Part shown: positions 51,361 to 62,558 of the stretch, in pieces
How the letters are laid out: every line of letters starts with the position of its first letter
How positions within the stretch are numbered: position 1 is the stretch's first letter
Source of the DNA: Clostridiales bacterium
GTDB taxonomy: Bacteria; Bacillota; Clostridia; Lachnospirales; WQUN01
DNA: 64,000 bases
NCBI GenBank assembly: GCA_031287685.1
Contig: JAITSQ010000035.1
Span: 1-64,000, forward strand
Direction of reading: 5' to 3'
Program-made: the position numbers and the translations under genes
The notes under the pieces: model-generated
Told to the model about the DNA's origin: nothing
The model's database searches: none
The model's input: the letters and a program-made list of their open reading frames with translations, nothing else

Positions 51361-52575
51361 TTACCCTCTTGAGTTTTCCCTGTACTCCAGGGCGGTTTTT
51401 TCGTAGCTTTCGGTAAACTCAACCTCGCCTTTGGCGTTCAGTTTCGCCTTATATTTATATACGTCGGCGATAGCCGCGTCAAGCCCGGTCGCCGTGATTG
51501 TCTGTTCGGCCGTCCGCCCGTCCGGGCTTAGGCGCGCCAGGCTCGTCTCAAAATTATAATCCCGCGTTTCGGTTTCGATAAAAACATACAGGCCGGTAAA
51601 CCGGGCTTTCTCGCCAGCCCCGCTATACGCGGCGACTGCCCGCGCCGTAAAATCCGCCGGGGAGCCGTTCACGCCCTCCCGATGTAAAAACGTCCGCGTT
51701 TTCCACTCCGCGTAAGGGGTTTCAATGCTGTTTTGCGCGATATACTCGTAAACCGTCGTTTTAAGCGAGTCCGCCTGTAAAAGAACAAGTTTCATGCGGT
51801 TCAGCGTATATTCGTCCGGCGCCTTAATCCCGTCGTCCTCGGGAATCCTCCGCAAAATCTCCCGCAAATCGTCAAAAGTCAGGTTTATTTTGGAGTAAAA
51901 GGAGATTTCCTCGGACGTAAAGCCGTATTTCCGGCACTCGGCGGCCTGTTCCTCCGTGATTGAGCCTTCCTTCAGAAGCCGCTCCGCCCTCTCCGCCGCG
52001 TCTTTTTGCGCCGTTTCAGAATATAATGTATCATTCATAGTATTTAATAAACCATACAGCCCTACCACGTCAAATTCCGGCGCGGACTTTTCCTCAAGGA
52101 AGCCGTCTACGATTACCTGAAAATCCCCCGGCGAAAGCTCCTCAAAAGCCGGATATTTCGCGGGCGACGAAACGTCGCCGCTCCGCTCTCCTTCAAATTT
52201 CCCCTGGCGGGACAGGCTCGCCAGCGCCCGGTCAAGGATTTGCCGCAAATCGCTATGAGTGAAGCTGAAGCCCGTGCTCGCCTCCACCTCGCGGGACAAC
52301 AGCCCGTATTTCCGGTATTCGGCCGCGTTCGCGGAATCCGGCTCACCGGGTCTATCCATCGAATCGGCGAACAACGCCGCTTTTTTAATAAGCCGCGCGT
52401 CATTTTCCATACCCCAAATGGTGCGGAGCAGCCCGCGCAGCTTCTCATAGTTCGGAGCGGCTTCGGCGGAGGCTTTGCTCCCCGCGCTAATCAGCGCGTC
52501 CGCGCGAACCGGAGACGCCCCGAACGCCGCCGCGCAGACGAGAATCGCGCACGCCGCGATTTTTCTTAGCTTCAT
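51361..52575 (-). CDS. Secreted protein with a tandem helical repeat, unknown
   Basis: 404 residues with a signal peptide (MKLRKIAACAILVCAAAFGAS, cleavage around 25). Two related helical repeats occupy about 46-125 and 165-245: each has a kinase-free motif of the form YRKYG-(L/F)-(L/T)SxE followed by F/LTFxDLRxIL, i.e. EYRKYGLLSREVEA...HSDLRQIL and ECRKYGFTSEEISF...FDDLREIL. The C-terminal third (about 290-400) is a beta-rich domain. Function unknown. It starts 27 bases after eno and may be read from the eno transcript, an odd pairing for an exported protein. Confidence 0.7.
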   Translation of the reverse strand: MKLRKIAACAILVCAAAFGASPVRADALISAGSKASAEAAPNYEKLRGLLRTIWGMENDARLIKKAALFADSMDRPGEPDSANAAEYRKYGLLSREVEASTGFSFTHSDLRQILDRALASLSRQGKFEGERSGDVSSPAKYPAFEELSPGDFQVIVDGFLEEKSAPEFDVVGLYGLLNTMNDTLYSETAQKDAAERAERLLKEGSITEEQAAECRKYGFTSEEISFYSKINLTFDDLREILRRIPEDDGIKAPDEYTLNRMKLVLLQADSLKTTVYEYIAQNSIETPYAEWKTRTFLHREGVNGSPADFTARAVAAYSGAGEKARFTGLYVFIETETRDYNFETSLARLSPDGRTAEQTITATGLDAAIADVYKYKAKLNAKGEVEFTESYEKTALEYRENSRG

Positions 52576-52602
52576 TTAAATTCCCCCCGAAACGCTCAAT
52601 TT

Positions 52603-54033
<1,431 letters not shown>

Positions 54034-55575
54034 TTACCCCTCAATCAAGCTTCTTCCCATCATTTCTTTTGGTTTGTCCAGGCCCATCATTTCAAGCAGG
54101 GTGGGCGCTATGTCGCAGAGTTTGCCGCCTTTTTTAAGGCCCGCGCCGTCCTTATAATTCACCAGGATAAACGGGACGGGGTTAGTGGTGTGCGCCGTGA
54201 AGGGGGCTCCGGTTTCATAGTCAACCATCTGGTCTGAGTTCCCGTGGTCGGCGCAAATAAACATCTGCCCCTCCGCCTTAAGAAGCGCGTCATACGCTTT
54301 GCCCACGCACTCGTCCACCGCCTCCACCGCCGCGACAGCCGCCGGGATTATGCCCGTATGCCCCACCATATCCGAGTTGGCGAAATTGATAATAATCAGG
54401 TCGTATTTTTTCGACAAAATGGCCTCCGCCAATTTATCGGCGACCTCATTCGCGCTCATTTCCGGCTTCAGGTCATATGTGGCCACCTTCGGCGACGGTA
54501 CGAGTATCCTGTCCTCACCTGGATATTCCTTCTCCACGCCGCCGTTGAAAAAAAACGTAACGTGCGCGTACTTCTCCGTCTCCGCCAAGCGAAGCTGCCG
54601 AAGCCCAAGGCTTGAGATATACTCTCCGAGCGTATTCGACAGGCTCTCCGGAGCGAAGGCCACTTCCTTGTTTGGAATCGTTTTGTCTATCTCCGTGAAA
54701 CACACGCAGAACAGCCTGAAATAATCCCGCTTGAAGCCAGAAAAATCCGGGTCGGTAAAAGCGCGGGTAATCTCCCTCGCCCTGTCCGGCCGGAAATTAA
54801 AGCAGATTATGGAATCCTTCTCCTGAATTTTGGCGACTGGAGCGCCGTTTTCCGTTATAACCACGGGCAGTACAAATTCGTCGTAAAACTTCTCACCCTT
54901 GGCGTAGGAGGCGTTTATGGCCTCTTCGGAAGAAGCCGCCGTTTCGCCGGCTCCCTTGATCATAGCGTCGTAGGCTTTTTCAACGCGCTCCCACCGGTTG
55001 TCGCGGTCCATCGCGTAATACCGCCCGGAAATCGTGGCGATTTTCCCTACGCCGATTTCCTTTATTTTGCTCTCAAGCTCCGCCAGAAAGCCCTTGGCGG
55101 AATTCGGCGCGACGTCCCGCCCGTCAAGAAAGGCGTGGATGTACACTTTTTTCAACCCCTGGTCCTTCGCCAGCTTCAGAAGCGCGTAAAGGTGCGTGTT
55201 GTGGCTATGCACGCCCCCGTTCGAGAGCAGCCCGTAAAAATGGAGCGCGGAGCCGTGCTTTTTGCAGTTTTCCACCGCGTCCAGAAAGGGGGTTTTCTCA
55301 AAAAAATCCCCGTCCGATATGGATTTTGTAATGCGCGTAAGCTCTTGATACACAACGCGCCCCGCGCCTATGTTGAGGTGCCCCACCTCGGAATTGCCCA
55401 TTTGCCCGTCGGGCAGGCCCACGTCCATTCCGCTGGCATAGCCCTCCCGCCAGGGGTATTTCTCTTTCAGAGCATCCATAACGGGCGTTTTCGCCATATA
55501 AATAGCGTTCCCGTCGTGCCTCTCGTTTATACCGTAGCCGTCCAGAATCATCAGAACCGTTGTTTTGTCAGCCAT
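54034..55575 (-). CDS. gpmI: 2,3-bisphosphoglycerate-independent phosphoglycerate mutase
   Basis: 513 residues, normal length. The N-terminal metal site begins [11 protein letters not shown], and the catalytic serine is in [18 protein letters not shown] (about 56-73). The C-terminal metal ligands include [11 protein letters not shown] and the preceding [10 protein letters not shown]. It interconverts 3- and 2-phosphoglycerate with Mn. It lies 10 bases after tpiA and is followed by a terminator before eno. Confidence 0.97.
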   Translation of the reverse strand: MADKTTVLMILDGYGINERHDGNAIYMAKTPVMDALKEKYPWREGYASGMDVGLPDGQMGNSEVGHLNIGAGRVVYQELTRITKSISDGDFFEKTPFLDAVENCKKHGSALHFYGLLSNGGVHSHNTHLYALLKLAKDQGLKKVYIHAFLDGRDVAPNSAKGFLAELESKIKEIGVGKIATISGRYYAMDRDNRWERVEKAYDAMIKGAGETAASSEEAINASYAKGEKFYDEFVLPVVITENGAPVAKIQEKDSIICFNFRPDRAREITRAFTDPDFSGFKRDYFRLFCVCFTEIDKTIPNKEVAFAPESLSNTLGEYISSLGLRQLRLAETEKYAHVTFFFNGGVEKEYPGEDRILVPSPKVATYDLKPEMSANEVADKLAEAILSKKYDLIIINFANSDMVGHTGIIPAAVAAVEAVDECVGKAYDALLKAEGQMFICADHGNSDQMVDYETGAPFTAHTTNPVPFILVNYKDGAGLKKGGKLCDIAPTLLEMMGLDKPKEMMGRSLIEG

Positions 55576-55585
55576 ATGCCCTCCG

Positions 55586-56329
55586 TCAGAAATTCACGAT
55601 TTGCTCAAACTCCGCCTTCAGCGAAGCTCCGCCAACCAGTCCTCCGTCAATATCCGCCATTGCGAAAAGGTCTTTGGCGTTGCCGGCGTTAACGCTGCCG
55701 CCGTACTGAATCCGGATTGCCTCCGCCGTGGCCGCGTCATAAATCTCCTTAACGACCTGCCGGATTGCGGCGCAAACGTCCTGCGCCTCCTGATTGGTGG
55801 CGGTTTTGCCTGTGCCTATGGCCCAAATCGGCTCGTAGGCTATGACGGCGCTTTTCGCCGCGCCGCCGGACACGCCTTGAAGCGCGATTTTCGTCTGAAG
55901 CCGCACAAGCTCGATAGTTACGCCCTGCTCGCGCTGGGTCAGGGTTTCGCCGACGCAAATAATCGGCGTCAGTCCCGCCGCGATTGCTTTCAGCGTCTTT
56001 TTGTTCACAATTTCGTCAGTTTCGGCAAAATACGCGCGGCGCTCCGAATGGCCGATAATCACGTATTTCACGCCGATTTCGGTAAGCATTTTCGCGGAAA
56101 TCTCCCCGGTGAAGGCGCCGCTGTCCTCAAAGTGCAGATTCTGCGCGCCGACGGCGATATTCGTGTCCTTGACCGCCTCCAGCACAGGGATTAAATCTAC
56201 GAACGGCACGCATAACACCACGTCCGCCGCGCCGCCGTTTACCTTATCCTTCAGCGAATTCGCAAGCTCGACCGCCTCCTTAGGGGTCTTGTTCATTTTC
56301 CAGTTGCCCGCAACGATAGTCTTTCTCAC
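55586..56329 (-). CDS. tpiA: Triose-phosphate isomerase
   Basis: 247 residues from GTG 56329, which gives the canonical [13 protein letters not shown] start and lies nine bases after AAGGAG; the ATG at 56338 touches that site. Active-site residues: Lys in NWKMN, His in IGHSERR, Glu in [14 protein letters not shown]. It interconverts dihydroxyacetone phosphate and glyceraldehyde 3-phosphate. A terminator-like hairpin separates it from pgk; gpmI follows after 10 bases. Confidence 0.97.
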   Translation of the reverse strand: MRKTIVAGNWKMNKTPKEAVELANSLKDKVNGGAADVVLCVPFVDLIPVLEAVKDTNIAVGAQNLHFEDSGAFTGEISAKMLTEIGVKYVIIGHSERRAYFAETDEIVNKKTLKAIAAGLTPIICVGETLTQREQGVTIELVRLQTKIALQGVSGGAAKSAVIAYEPIWAIGTGKTATNQEAQDVCAAIRQVVKEIYDAATAEAIRIQYGGSVNAGNAKDLFAMADIDGGLVGGASLKAEFEQIVNF

Positions 56330-56353
56330 TATGCTCATCTCCTTTTAATTTTC

Positions 56354-56380
56354 AAAAAACCGCGCTAAGCGCGGTTTTTT
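56354..56380 (-). terminator. Terminator-like hairpin between pgk and tpiA
   Basis: AAAAAACCGCGC and GCGCGGTTTTTT around TAA, 25 bases before the tpiA start. It probably makes partial termination, so that pgk message exceeds tpiA-gpmI message. Confidence 0.75.
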
Positions 56381-56384
56381 AACG

Positions 56385-56440
56385 GGGGCTCTGAGGGCGC
56401 AAACCCCCAGAGGGGCGTGGGGAGGAAAAGTCCCCACAGT
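56385..56440. other. GC-rich segment with two hairpins after pgk
   Basis: The 67-base pgk-tpiA gap upstream of the terminator contains TGGGGA/TCCCCA and CTCTG/CAGAG inverted repeats. I see no ORF. It may be part of the pgk 3-prime end structure or a fragment of an element. Confidence 0.3.
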
Positions 56441-56447
56441 CTAAACG

Positions 56448-57653
56448 TCAAGCCTTATCGTTTACCGCCACTACGCCGGGCAGTTCCTTACCCTCCAGAA
56501 ATTCAAGGCTCGCGCCGCCACCGGTCGATATGTGCGTCATTTTATCGCCGAAGCCAAGCTGATTGACCGCCGCCGCCGAATCGCCGCCGCCGATAATCGT
56601 CGTGGCCCGCGTGTCCGCGAGAGCCTGCGCCACAGCTATTGTGCCTTTGGCCAGCACCGGGTTCTCAAACACGCCCATAGGCCCGTTCCAAACCACTGTT
56701 TTGGCCGTTTTCGCCGCCTCCGCGAAAATCTCCCGCGTTTTTTCGCCTATATCAAGCCCCATCGCGTCCGCGGGGATTTTATCTGAATCCACCGTAGTCG
56801 CTTCAATCGGCGCGTCAATAGGGCTTGGGAACGCCTTCGCCACCACCGTGTCAACGGGCAGCAGGAGCTTTTTGCCGAGCTTTTCGGCCTTGCTGAGCAT
56901 TTCCTTGCAATAGTCAAGTTTCTCATTATCCACAAGGGAGGCGCCGACCTCCAGCCCCTGCGCCTTAAGGAAGGTGTACGCCATGCCGCCGCCGATTATG
57001 AGCGTGTCGCACTTTTCAAGCAGGTTAGAGATAACCGCCAGCTTGTCGGCGACTTTCGCCCCGCCGAGCACCGCCACAAACGGGCGCGTGGGGTTGTTGA
57101 CGGCGTTGCCCAGAAACTCGATTTCCTTCTGCATAAGGTATCCCACCGCGGACTCCTTTATAAAGGAAGTAACTCCGACGGTCGAGCAATGGGCGCGGTG
57201 CGACGAGCCGAAAGCGTCGTTTACGAACACGTCGGCGATAGAAGCCAAGTCTTTCGAGAAAACCTCGTCGTTCTTGCTCTCCTCTTTGCGGAAGCGGGTG
57301 TTCTCAAGCAGCACCACGTCCCCGTCCGCCATTTTGGCCACAGCCGCGCGGGCGTTGTCTCCCACCACCGTATCGTCGGCCGCGAAAACAACTTCCTTGC
57401 CCAGAAGCTCGGAAAGGCGCTTGGCCACGGGAGCGAGAGTCGCCGCGGGGTCAGGCCCTTTGGGCTTGCCCAGGTGAGAGCAGAGTATAAGCCGCCCGCC
57501 GCCCTCGATGAGCTTTTTCAGCGTTGGCAGAGCCGCCGTGATGCGGTTTTCGTCCGTAATCCGGCCCTCCTTGAGCGGTACGTTAAAATCACACCGCACG
57601 AGCACACGCTTGCCCTTGACGTTCAAATCCTCTACAGATTTCTTTTTAAGCAT
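56448..57653 (-). CDS. pgk: Phosphoglycerate kinase
   Basis: 401 residues. The substrate-binding N-terminal domain has [15 protein letters not shown] and [11 protein letters not shown]; the nucleotide-binding domain has [21 protein letters not shown] and [11 protein letters not shown], and the conserved end [20 protein letters not shown]. It makes ATP from 1,3-bisphosphoglycerate. It is the first gene of the cluster; gap, often immediately upstream, is absent. AAAGGAG lies before the ATG. Confidence 0.97.
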   Translation of the reverse strand: MLKKKSVEDLNVKGKRVLVRCDFNVPLKEGRITDENRITAALPTLKKLIEGGGRLILCSHLGKPKGPDPAATLAPVAKRLSELLGKEVVFAADDTVVGDNARAAVAKMADGDVVLLENTRFRKEESKNDEVFSKDLASIADVFVNDAFGSSHRAHCSTVGVTSFIKESAVGYLMQKEIEFLGNAVNNPTRPFVAVLGGAKVADKLAVISNLLEKCDTLIIGGGMAYTFLKAQGLEVGASLVDNEKLDYCKEMLSKAEKLGKKLLLPVDTVVAKAFPSPIDAPIEATTVDSDKIPADAMGLDIGEKTREIFAEAAKTAKTVVWNGPMGVFENPVLAKGTIAVAQALADTRATTIIGGGDSAAAVNQLGFGDKMTHISTGGGASLEFLEGKELPGVVAVNDKA

Positions 57654-57706
57654 AACAAACTCCTTTCGGTTAATGAGTTTACATTTTTACATTTATGTTA
57701 CAATTT

Positions 57707-57735
57707 ATTATACCAACTTTTGTAAACTATTTCAA
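57707..57735 (-). promoter_or_regulatory. Promoter of the pgk cluster
   Basis: Minus-strand TTGAAA (57735-57730), 17 bases, TATAAT (57712-57707), giving a leader of about 45 bases. Confidence 0.8.
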
Positions 57736-57780
57736 GGGTTCCTCGCCGTCATTTTGAATTTATTCAGCCCCGTCAATCTT

Positions 57781-57930
57781 TATAGCAATTTTCAAAATCG
57801 TTGAATGCCGACGTTCGCGAAAAACGGCTTAAAGCCGGTGTTTTTTCGGCGCTACTGCCCGCCAAAAAAGCCACCTTCTTGCCGCCGATTTTCCGCTACG
57901 CGCCAGTCAACGTTTTGTAAAATTGCTATA
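57781..57930. mobile_element. MITE-like element, family A, copy 2, overlapping the aspS 3-prime end
   Basis: 150 bp with ends TATAGCAATTTTCAAAATCG and, on the other strand, TATAGCAATTTTACAAAACG. It matches the copy at 4837-5041 in opposite orientation but lacks that copy's 55-bp insert. The right end runs into aspS: 57910-57930 encode the last seven residues YSNFTKR and 57907-57909 the stop codon. No ORF lies within it. Confidence 0.85.
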
Positions 57931-59691
57931 CCCCAATTCCTCAAGCTGTTTCGCCGAAACCCCGCCCGGCGCGGAGGTCAGCGGACAGGAGGCGTCCTTT
58001 ACCTTCGGAAAGGCGATAACGTCTCGTATGGCGGAAGCGCCCGTAAACAGCATGCAGATCCTGTCAAGGCCGAACGCCAGCCCGCCGTGCGGCGGCGCGC
58101 CGTAGCGGAACGCCTCCAGGAAATAACCGAACTGCGCGCGCGCCTCGTCAAACGAAAACCCGAGTGTTTTGAACATTTTCTCCTGAACGTCGCCCCGGTG
58201 GATACGTATGCTGCCGCCGCCAAGCTCATATCCGTTCAGCACCATATCATAGGCCTGCGCGCGCATTCCGGCGGGGTTCGTGTCAAAAAGCGGCAGATCC
58301 TCGTCGAGGGGCGCTGTAAACGGATGATGCTTCGCGTAAAAACGCCCGTCCTCCTCGTTCCACTCAAACAGCGGAAAATCCGTCACCCACAAAAACGCGA
58401 AGTCCGATTTATCCGCCAGATTCAGCTTTTCCGCAAGATGAAGCCGCAAATTGCCGAGCGCGTCAAAAACAACTTCGTTCCGGTCGGCGGCGACGAGGGC
58501 CAAATCCCCCGTTTTCGCGCCGGCTTTTTCGGCAAGGGCGCGCACGGCCGATTCGTCGAAAAATTTGCCTATGGAGGATTTCACCGAGCCGTCCGGCAGA
58601 AGCGCAATCCACACAAGGCCCTTGGCCCTGTAGGTCCTGGCGACCTCGATAAGCGCGTCCACCTGTTTGCGGGGCAGCTCCGCGCAGCCCGGCGCGGCTA
58701 TGGCCCGGACGGAGCCGCCCGCCTCAAGCGCGCCCGTAAACACGGCGAACCCGCTGTTTTTCACAATATCCTCGCCGGATAAATCCACAAGCTCCATTCC
58801 GAAGCGGATGTCGGGCTTGTCCGAGCCGAAGCGCTCCATCGCCTCTTTGTAGGTAAGGCGCGGGAAAGGCGCGGCGACCTCCCGTCCCAGGATTTCTTTC
58901 GCCAAATGCGCCATAAAGCGGTCGTTGAGGCTTATGACGTCCTCCATATCAACAAACGACAGCTCCATATCTATCTGGGTGAATTCCGGCTGTCTGTCCG
59001 CGCGCAAATCCTCGTCCCGGAAACATCGGGCTATTTGGTAATACCGGTCGAAGCCCGAAATCATAAGCAGCTGCTTCAGCTGCTGCGGAGACTGGGGCAG
59101 CGCGTAAAAGCTCCCCTTATGGACGCGGCTCGGCACAAGATAGTCCCGCGCGCCCTCCGGGGTTGACTTCGTAAGGTACGGGGTCTCTATGTCCAGAAAG
59201 CCCTCTTTATTAAGGAAGCTGCGCGCCGCCGCCGTTATTTTGTGCCGCGTGATTATGTTTCCCGCCAGCTCCGGCCGGCGGAGGTCGATATACCTGTACC
59301 TCCCGCGCAAATCCTCCTTCACGCCGGTTTCCGCCACCTGAAACGGAGGCACGTCCGCCTCTGACAGTATCACAAATTCCTCAGCCTCTATTTCAATTTT
59401 CCCCGTCGTCATATCGGGGTTGACGTTTTCGGACGCGCGCGCCAGCACGCGCCCGCGCACCGCCACGACGAACTCGCTCCGCACGGAGGCCGCCGCGCGC
59501 GCTGTTTCCGGCGAAACGCGCCCCTCGTCCGCCACAATCTGCACGAGGCCGCTCCTGTCGCGCACGGTCACAAAGACCACCTGCCCAAGCGAGCGGCGCT
59601 TGCCGACCCAGCCGCACACCGAGACAGTCTGCCCAACAAGCTCTTCCGCGACCTCCGCGCACATATGAGTCCTCTTAAAAGGCATATTCAT
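57907..59691 (-). CDS. aspS: Aspartyl-tRNA synthetase, C-terminus supplied by a mobile element
   Basis: 594 residues. The OB-fold anticodon domain (about 1-110) is followed by class II motifs: motif 2 is YYQIARCFRDEDLRADRQPEFTQIDMELSF (about 206-235) and motif 3 is GGLAFGLDRICMLFTGASAIRDVIAFPK (about 534-561). The bacterial GAD insertion lies between (about 290-410). The last residues YSNFTKR and stop come from the family A element's terminal repeat, so the natural C-terminus was replaced. The ATG overlaps the hemZ end by 17 bases. Confidence 0.96.
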   Translation of the reverse strand: MNMPFKRTHMCAEVAEELVGQTVSVCGWVGKRRSLGQVVFVTVRDRSGLVQIVADEGRVSPETARAAASVRSEFVVAVRGRVLARASENVNPDMTTGKIEIEAEEFVILSEADVPPFQVAETGVKEDLRGRYRYIDLRRPELAGNIITRHKITAAARSFLNKEGFLDIETPYLTKSTPEGARDYLVPSRVHKGSFYALPQSPQQLKQLLMISGFDRYYQIARCFRDEDLRADRQPEFTQIDMELSFVDMEDVISLNDRFMAHLAKEILGREVAAPFPRLTYKEAMERFGSDKPDIRFGMELVDLSGEDIVKNSGFAVFTGALEAGGSVRAIAAPGCAELPRKQVDALIEVARTYRAKGLVWIALLPDGSVKSSIGKFFDESAVRALAEKAGAKTGDLALVAADRNEVVFDALGNLRLHLAEKLNLADKSDFAFLWVTDFPLFEWNEEDGRFYAKHHPFTAPLDEDLPLFDTNPAGMRAQAYDMVLNGYELGGGSIRIHRGDVQEKMFKTLGFSFDEARAQFGYFLEAFRYGAPPHGGLAFGLDRICMLFTGASAIRDVIAFPKVKDASCPLTSAPGGVSAKQLEELGYSNFTKR

Positions 59692-61120
59692 ACAGCTTTT
59701 TCTTCCTCTCCGTCATTTCGTCGATTCGGGCGATATAATCAACAGGCGCCTTCACATTATACGCCCTGCGCACAAGGTTCCGCTCCGGAATATACAGCTT
59801 GCTCGCCGCGCCCGCCCCAAACGCGATTATGCTCTGCCTGTCGCCAATCATCTGGATATTGTACACACATTCCCCGCCTGGCTTTGAGTAACCCGCGTTT
59901 TCAAGGTTCCCTGCTATGTTTTTCTGCCGGTACATGTAGTATGGCGCGTACCCCGCCCGCCGGCACAGCTCATCCGCCAAGTCAAGCTGCGCCGAAGCCG
60001 TTTCCGTCCGGGGGAAATCCGCCCCGTCCGCCTCGCTCAGGCTTTCCCGGAGCATGGAGGCCCGCTTGACCGCCAAGGTATGCAAGGTGACGTTGCCCGG
60101 CGATAGTTCCAAGATTTTTTCCATAGTATACCGTGTGTCGTCAACAGTCTCCCCCGGCAGGCCCATAATCAAATCCGTGTTGAGCAGGAACCCCCGCTTC
60201 TCCGCCGTTTCGTAAGCCGCGTAAAAATCCGCGGCGGAGTGGCTCCGCCCTATGACCCTGAGAGTGCCGTCTTTCAGCGTCTGCGGATTGACTGAAACGC
60301 GCCCGACCCCGAAACGCTTCAGAACGTCGAGTTTCCCCGGGGTTATGGAGTCCGGGCGGCCCGCCTCGACGGTAAATTCAGCCAAGGCCGGAACATCGCA
60401 TATTTCCGCGACTGCTGACAAAACCCGCTCAAGCTGCGCTTCCGTCAAGGAAGTAGGCGTTCCGCCGCCGACGTAAACCGTCTGAACCCTGTTCCGGCGC
60501 AGCAACGGCTCGGCGGCCTTTAATTCCTTTACAAGAGCGCCCGTGTAGGCGTCAGTATGCTTTCCGTACTGTTTTAATGTGTACGCGGAAAACGAACAAT
60601 AAAGACATCGGGACGTGCAAAAAGGCACGCCGATATAAAGGCTGACGTACTTGTCCGCGTCTTTTAGAAACCGCTTTTCCGCTTCAAAAACCTCAAGACA
60701 GAGGGCCGCTTTTTTTTCAGACACCAAATAAAAATCCACAAGCACACGTCTTATTTGTTCTTCGTCAAACCCCTGTTTGTATAATTCGTGCGCCATTTTC
60801 GTCGGGCGCACGCCGACCTGCATACCCCACGGGGGGGTTATCGGCACGACTTGTCCGCACGCCAAAAAAACGCCTTTCTGTATGCTTCCTTTTTGGCGTT
60901 TTTCGCCGGAAATGCCGTCCATAGGCGGTATGAACGGATTTTCGGCGCGGGCGATAAGGAAGCCGTCTCTATAAATCTCGGTAAAGCCGCGGGCGGAAAC
61001 CAAGGTAAACCCTTGATTTACCGGCCCGTCCGCCAAGGTAAACCCCTCGTTCGCGAAAAATATCTGCGAAACCGTCTGAACCTCGTTCAGCCAGTTATGG
61101 CCAATCAGCGCGCAGAACAT
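59675..61120 (-). CDS. hemZ: HemZ-type radical SAM protein (coproporphyrinogen dehydrogenase-like)
   Basis: 481 residues. An N-terminal domain of about 150 residues is typical of HemZ; the radical-SAM core has CxxxCxxC in FCTSRCLYCSFS near 165-175, and GGGTPTSL, FTVEAGRPD and SVNPQTL follow as in HemN relatives. HemZ proteins act on coproporphyrinogen-type substrates, but many HemN-like proteins have other roles (for example haem transfer), and no other haem gene is in this window. Its start overlaps the frr stop by one base, and aspS overlaps its end by 17. Confidence 0.88.
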   Translation of the reverse strand: MFCALIGHNWLNEVQTVSQIFFANEGFTLADGPVNQGFTLVSARGFTEIYRDGFLIARAENPFIPPMDGISGEKRQKGSIQKGVFLACGQVVPITPPWGMQVGVRPTKMAHELYKQGFDEEQIRRVLVDFYLVSEKKAALCLEVFEAEKRFLKDADKYVSLYIGVPFCTSRCLYCSFSAYTLKQYGKHTDAYTGALVKELKAAEPLLRRNRVQTVYVGGGTPTSLTEAQLERVLSAVAEICDVPALAEFTVEAGRPDSITPGKLDVLKRFGVGRVSVNPQTLKDGTLRVIGRSHSAADFYAAYETAEKRGFLLNTDLIMGLPGETVDDTRYTMEKILELSPGNVTLHTLAVKRASMLRESLSEADGADFPRTETASAQLDLADELCRRAGYAPYYMYRQKNIAGNLENAGYSKPGGECVYNIQMIGDRQSIIAFGAGAASKLYIPERNLVRRAYNVKAPVDYIARIDEMTERKKKLYEYAF

Positions 61121-61674
61121 TACAGGCTCAGGACGTCCTTATTTTTGGCCTCTATGAGCTTGTCGGCCTGTGCCACATATTTATCGGTGATTTTCTGAAG
61201 CTCGTCCTCAAGGTCTTTAAGCTCGTCCTCTGAAATTTCGCTTTTCTTCTGGATTTTCTTGAGCGCGTCCATACCGTCGCGGCGAATGTTGCGGATTGAC
61301 ACCTTCGCGTCCTCGCCCTTTTTCTTGACGTCCTTGGTGATTTGCTTACGGCGTTCCTCGGTCAGGTCGGGGAAAATCACGCGGATAATCTTGCCGTCGT
61401 TGGTCGGCGTAAGGCCAAGCTCCGCCGCGATTATAGCCTTTTCAATGGGCTTGAGCATAGAAGCCTCCCACGGCTGAATCTGGAGGATTTTCGCTTCCGG
61501 AATCGTCATATTGCCCACCTGCGCAAGCGGCGTGTCCACGCCGTAATAATCAACCGTCACCTTGTCAAAGACCTTGGGGTTGGCGCGGCCCACGCGCACC
61601 GTGTCAAGCTCCGACTCCAGGGCCGTTATGGATTTTTTCATTTTCTCCTCATAAGAAGCGACTTTTGCAGACAA
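61120..61674 (-). CDS. frr: Ribosome recycling factor
   Basis: 184 residues from TTG 61674 with AGGAGGT upstream. The three-helix bundle has ALESELDTVRVGRANPKVFDKVTVDYYG, and the central beta domain has PLAQVGNMTIPEAKILQIQPWE. It splits post-termination ribosomes with EF-G. It follows pyrH by 25 bases and overlaps hemZ by one base (TAATG). Confidence 0.96.
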   Translation of the reverse strand: MSAKVASYEEKMKKSITALESELDTVRVGRANPKVFDKVTVDYYGVDTPLAQVGNMTIPEAKILQIQPWEASMLKPIEKAIIAAELGLTPTNDGKIIRVIFPDLTEERRKQITKDVKKKGEDAKVSIRNIRRDGMDALKKIQKKSEISEDELKDLEDELQKITDKYVAQADKLIEAKNKDVLSL

Positions 61675-61699
61675 TGTAAAAACCTCCTGTGTGTTCGCG

Positions 61700-62437
61700 T
61701 TATTCGCACTTGATTATTGTCCCGATTTTCATAAGCGCGCCGTCCTCCGCGCAGGCGCGGCGCACGGCGTTTTCCTCCCGAATGTCGAAAAGAGCGCAGT
61801 TCACCCGCATATCCCGCGCGATTGTCATCGCGGTGAAATCCACCGCCGACAGCTTGTCGTCGAGCATTTTCGACGCGGTGATTTCCCGGTAAAGGGCGTA
61901 GCCCCCCTCCCCCGCTTTCTTCGGGTCCCGGTCGCAAACGCCGGGCACCGCCTTGGCGAACAGAGTCATATCCGCGCGCAAATCGGCGGCGCGGATTACG
62001 GTTATGGTATCCGTGGAAAAATACGGCTGGCCCGTCCCCCCAGCGAAAATGACCGTGTTGTTCGGCGTTATGAGGTAATTTTCGGCCAAATCCCTATTAT
62101 ACATTTCCGTAAAGCCACCGACGGGAAACGGCGTCATAACGTGCGCCCAAATCCCTAATCTCGCGAAGCGCTCCGCCAGGAACACGCCGTTCATTACGGA
62201 AGCCAGCATACCCATACCGTCGGCTTTGTCCCGGGAGAAATCCGGCGAAGCGTCCCGCCCGCGCCAGAAATTGCCTCCGCCCACGACGAGGCCTGTCTGT
62301 ATGCCCGTATCCATTACCGAAGCTATTTCCTTAACAAGCCCGTCCGACACGGGATAATCCACGCGCTTGGACTCCGCCCCTAAGTGTTCCCCGGAAAGGT
62401 ATTCGCCGGAAAGTTTAATTATTACGCGGTTAAACAT
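61700..62437 (-). CDS. pyrH: UMP kinase
   Basis: 245 residues of the amino-acid-kinase fold: VIIKLSGEYLSG at the start, GLVVGGGNFWRGRD near 55-68, and a UMP/ATP region with FAGGTGQPYFSTDT near 135-148. It phosphorylates UMP to UDP, the committed entry to pyrimidine nucleotides. GGAGGG precedes the ATG. It is the first gene of pyrH-frr-hemZ-aspS, with its own promoter; rpsB and tsf, the usual upstream genes, are not here. Confidence 0.96.
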   Translation of the reverse strand: MFNRVIIKLSGEYLSGEHLGAESKRVDYPVSDGLVKEIASVMDTGIQTGLVVGGGNFWRGRDASPDFSRDKADGMGMLASVMNGVFLAERFARLGIWAHVMTPFPVGGFTEMYNRDLAENYLITPNNTVIFAGGTGQPYFSTDTITVIRAADLRADMTLFAKAVPGVCDRDPKKAGEGGYALYREITASKMLDDKLSAVDFTAMTIARDMRVNCALFDIREENAVRRACAEDGALMKIGTIIKCE

Positions 62438-62470
62438 TGCCGCCCTCCTTGATTTTAATTACATATTATA

Positions 62471-62499
62471 ATTATACCGCAAAAGTTTTTGCGTTTCAA
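62471..62499 (-). promoter_or_regulatory. Promoter of pyrH with a palindromic spacer
   Basis: Minus-strand TTGAAA (62499-62494), 17 bases, perfect TATAAT (62476-62471). The spacer contains CGCAAAA-GT-style inverted repeats (CGCAAAA with TTTTGCG, 62479-62493), which looks like an operator between the boxes. Confidence 0.75.
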
Positions 62500-62517
62500 G
62501 GTATTTTGTGGTAGAAT
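62489..62517 (+). promoter_or_regulatory. Promoter of the flavodoxin-like gene, overlapping the pyrH promoter
   Basis: TTGCGT (62489-62494), 17 bases, TAGAAT (62512-62517). Its -35 overlaps the inverted repeat in the pyrH promoter spacer, so the two divergent promoters cannot both be fully occupied. Confidence 0.6.
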
Positions 62518-62558
62518 GTACTTTAAATACATAAACCGCCGAAAGGAACCTGATAATA

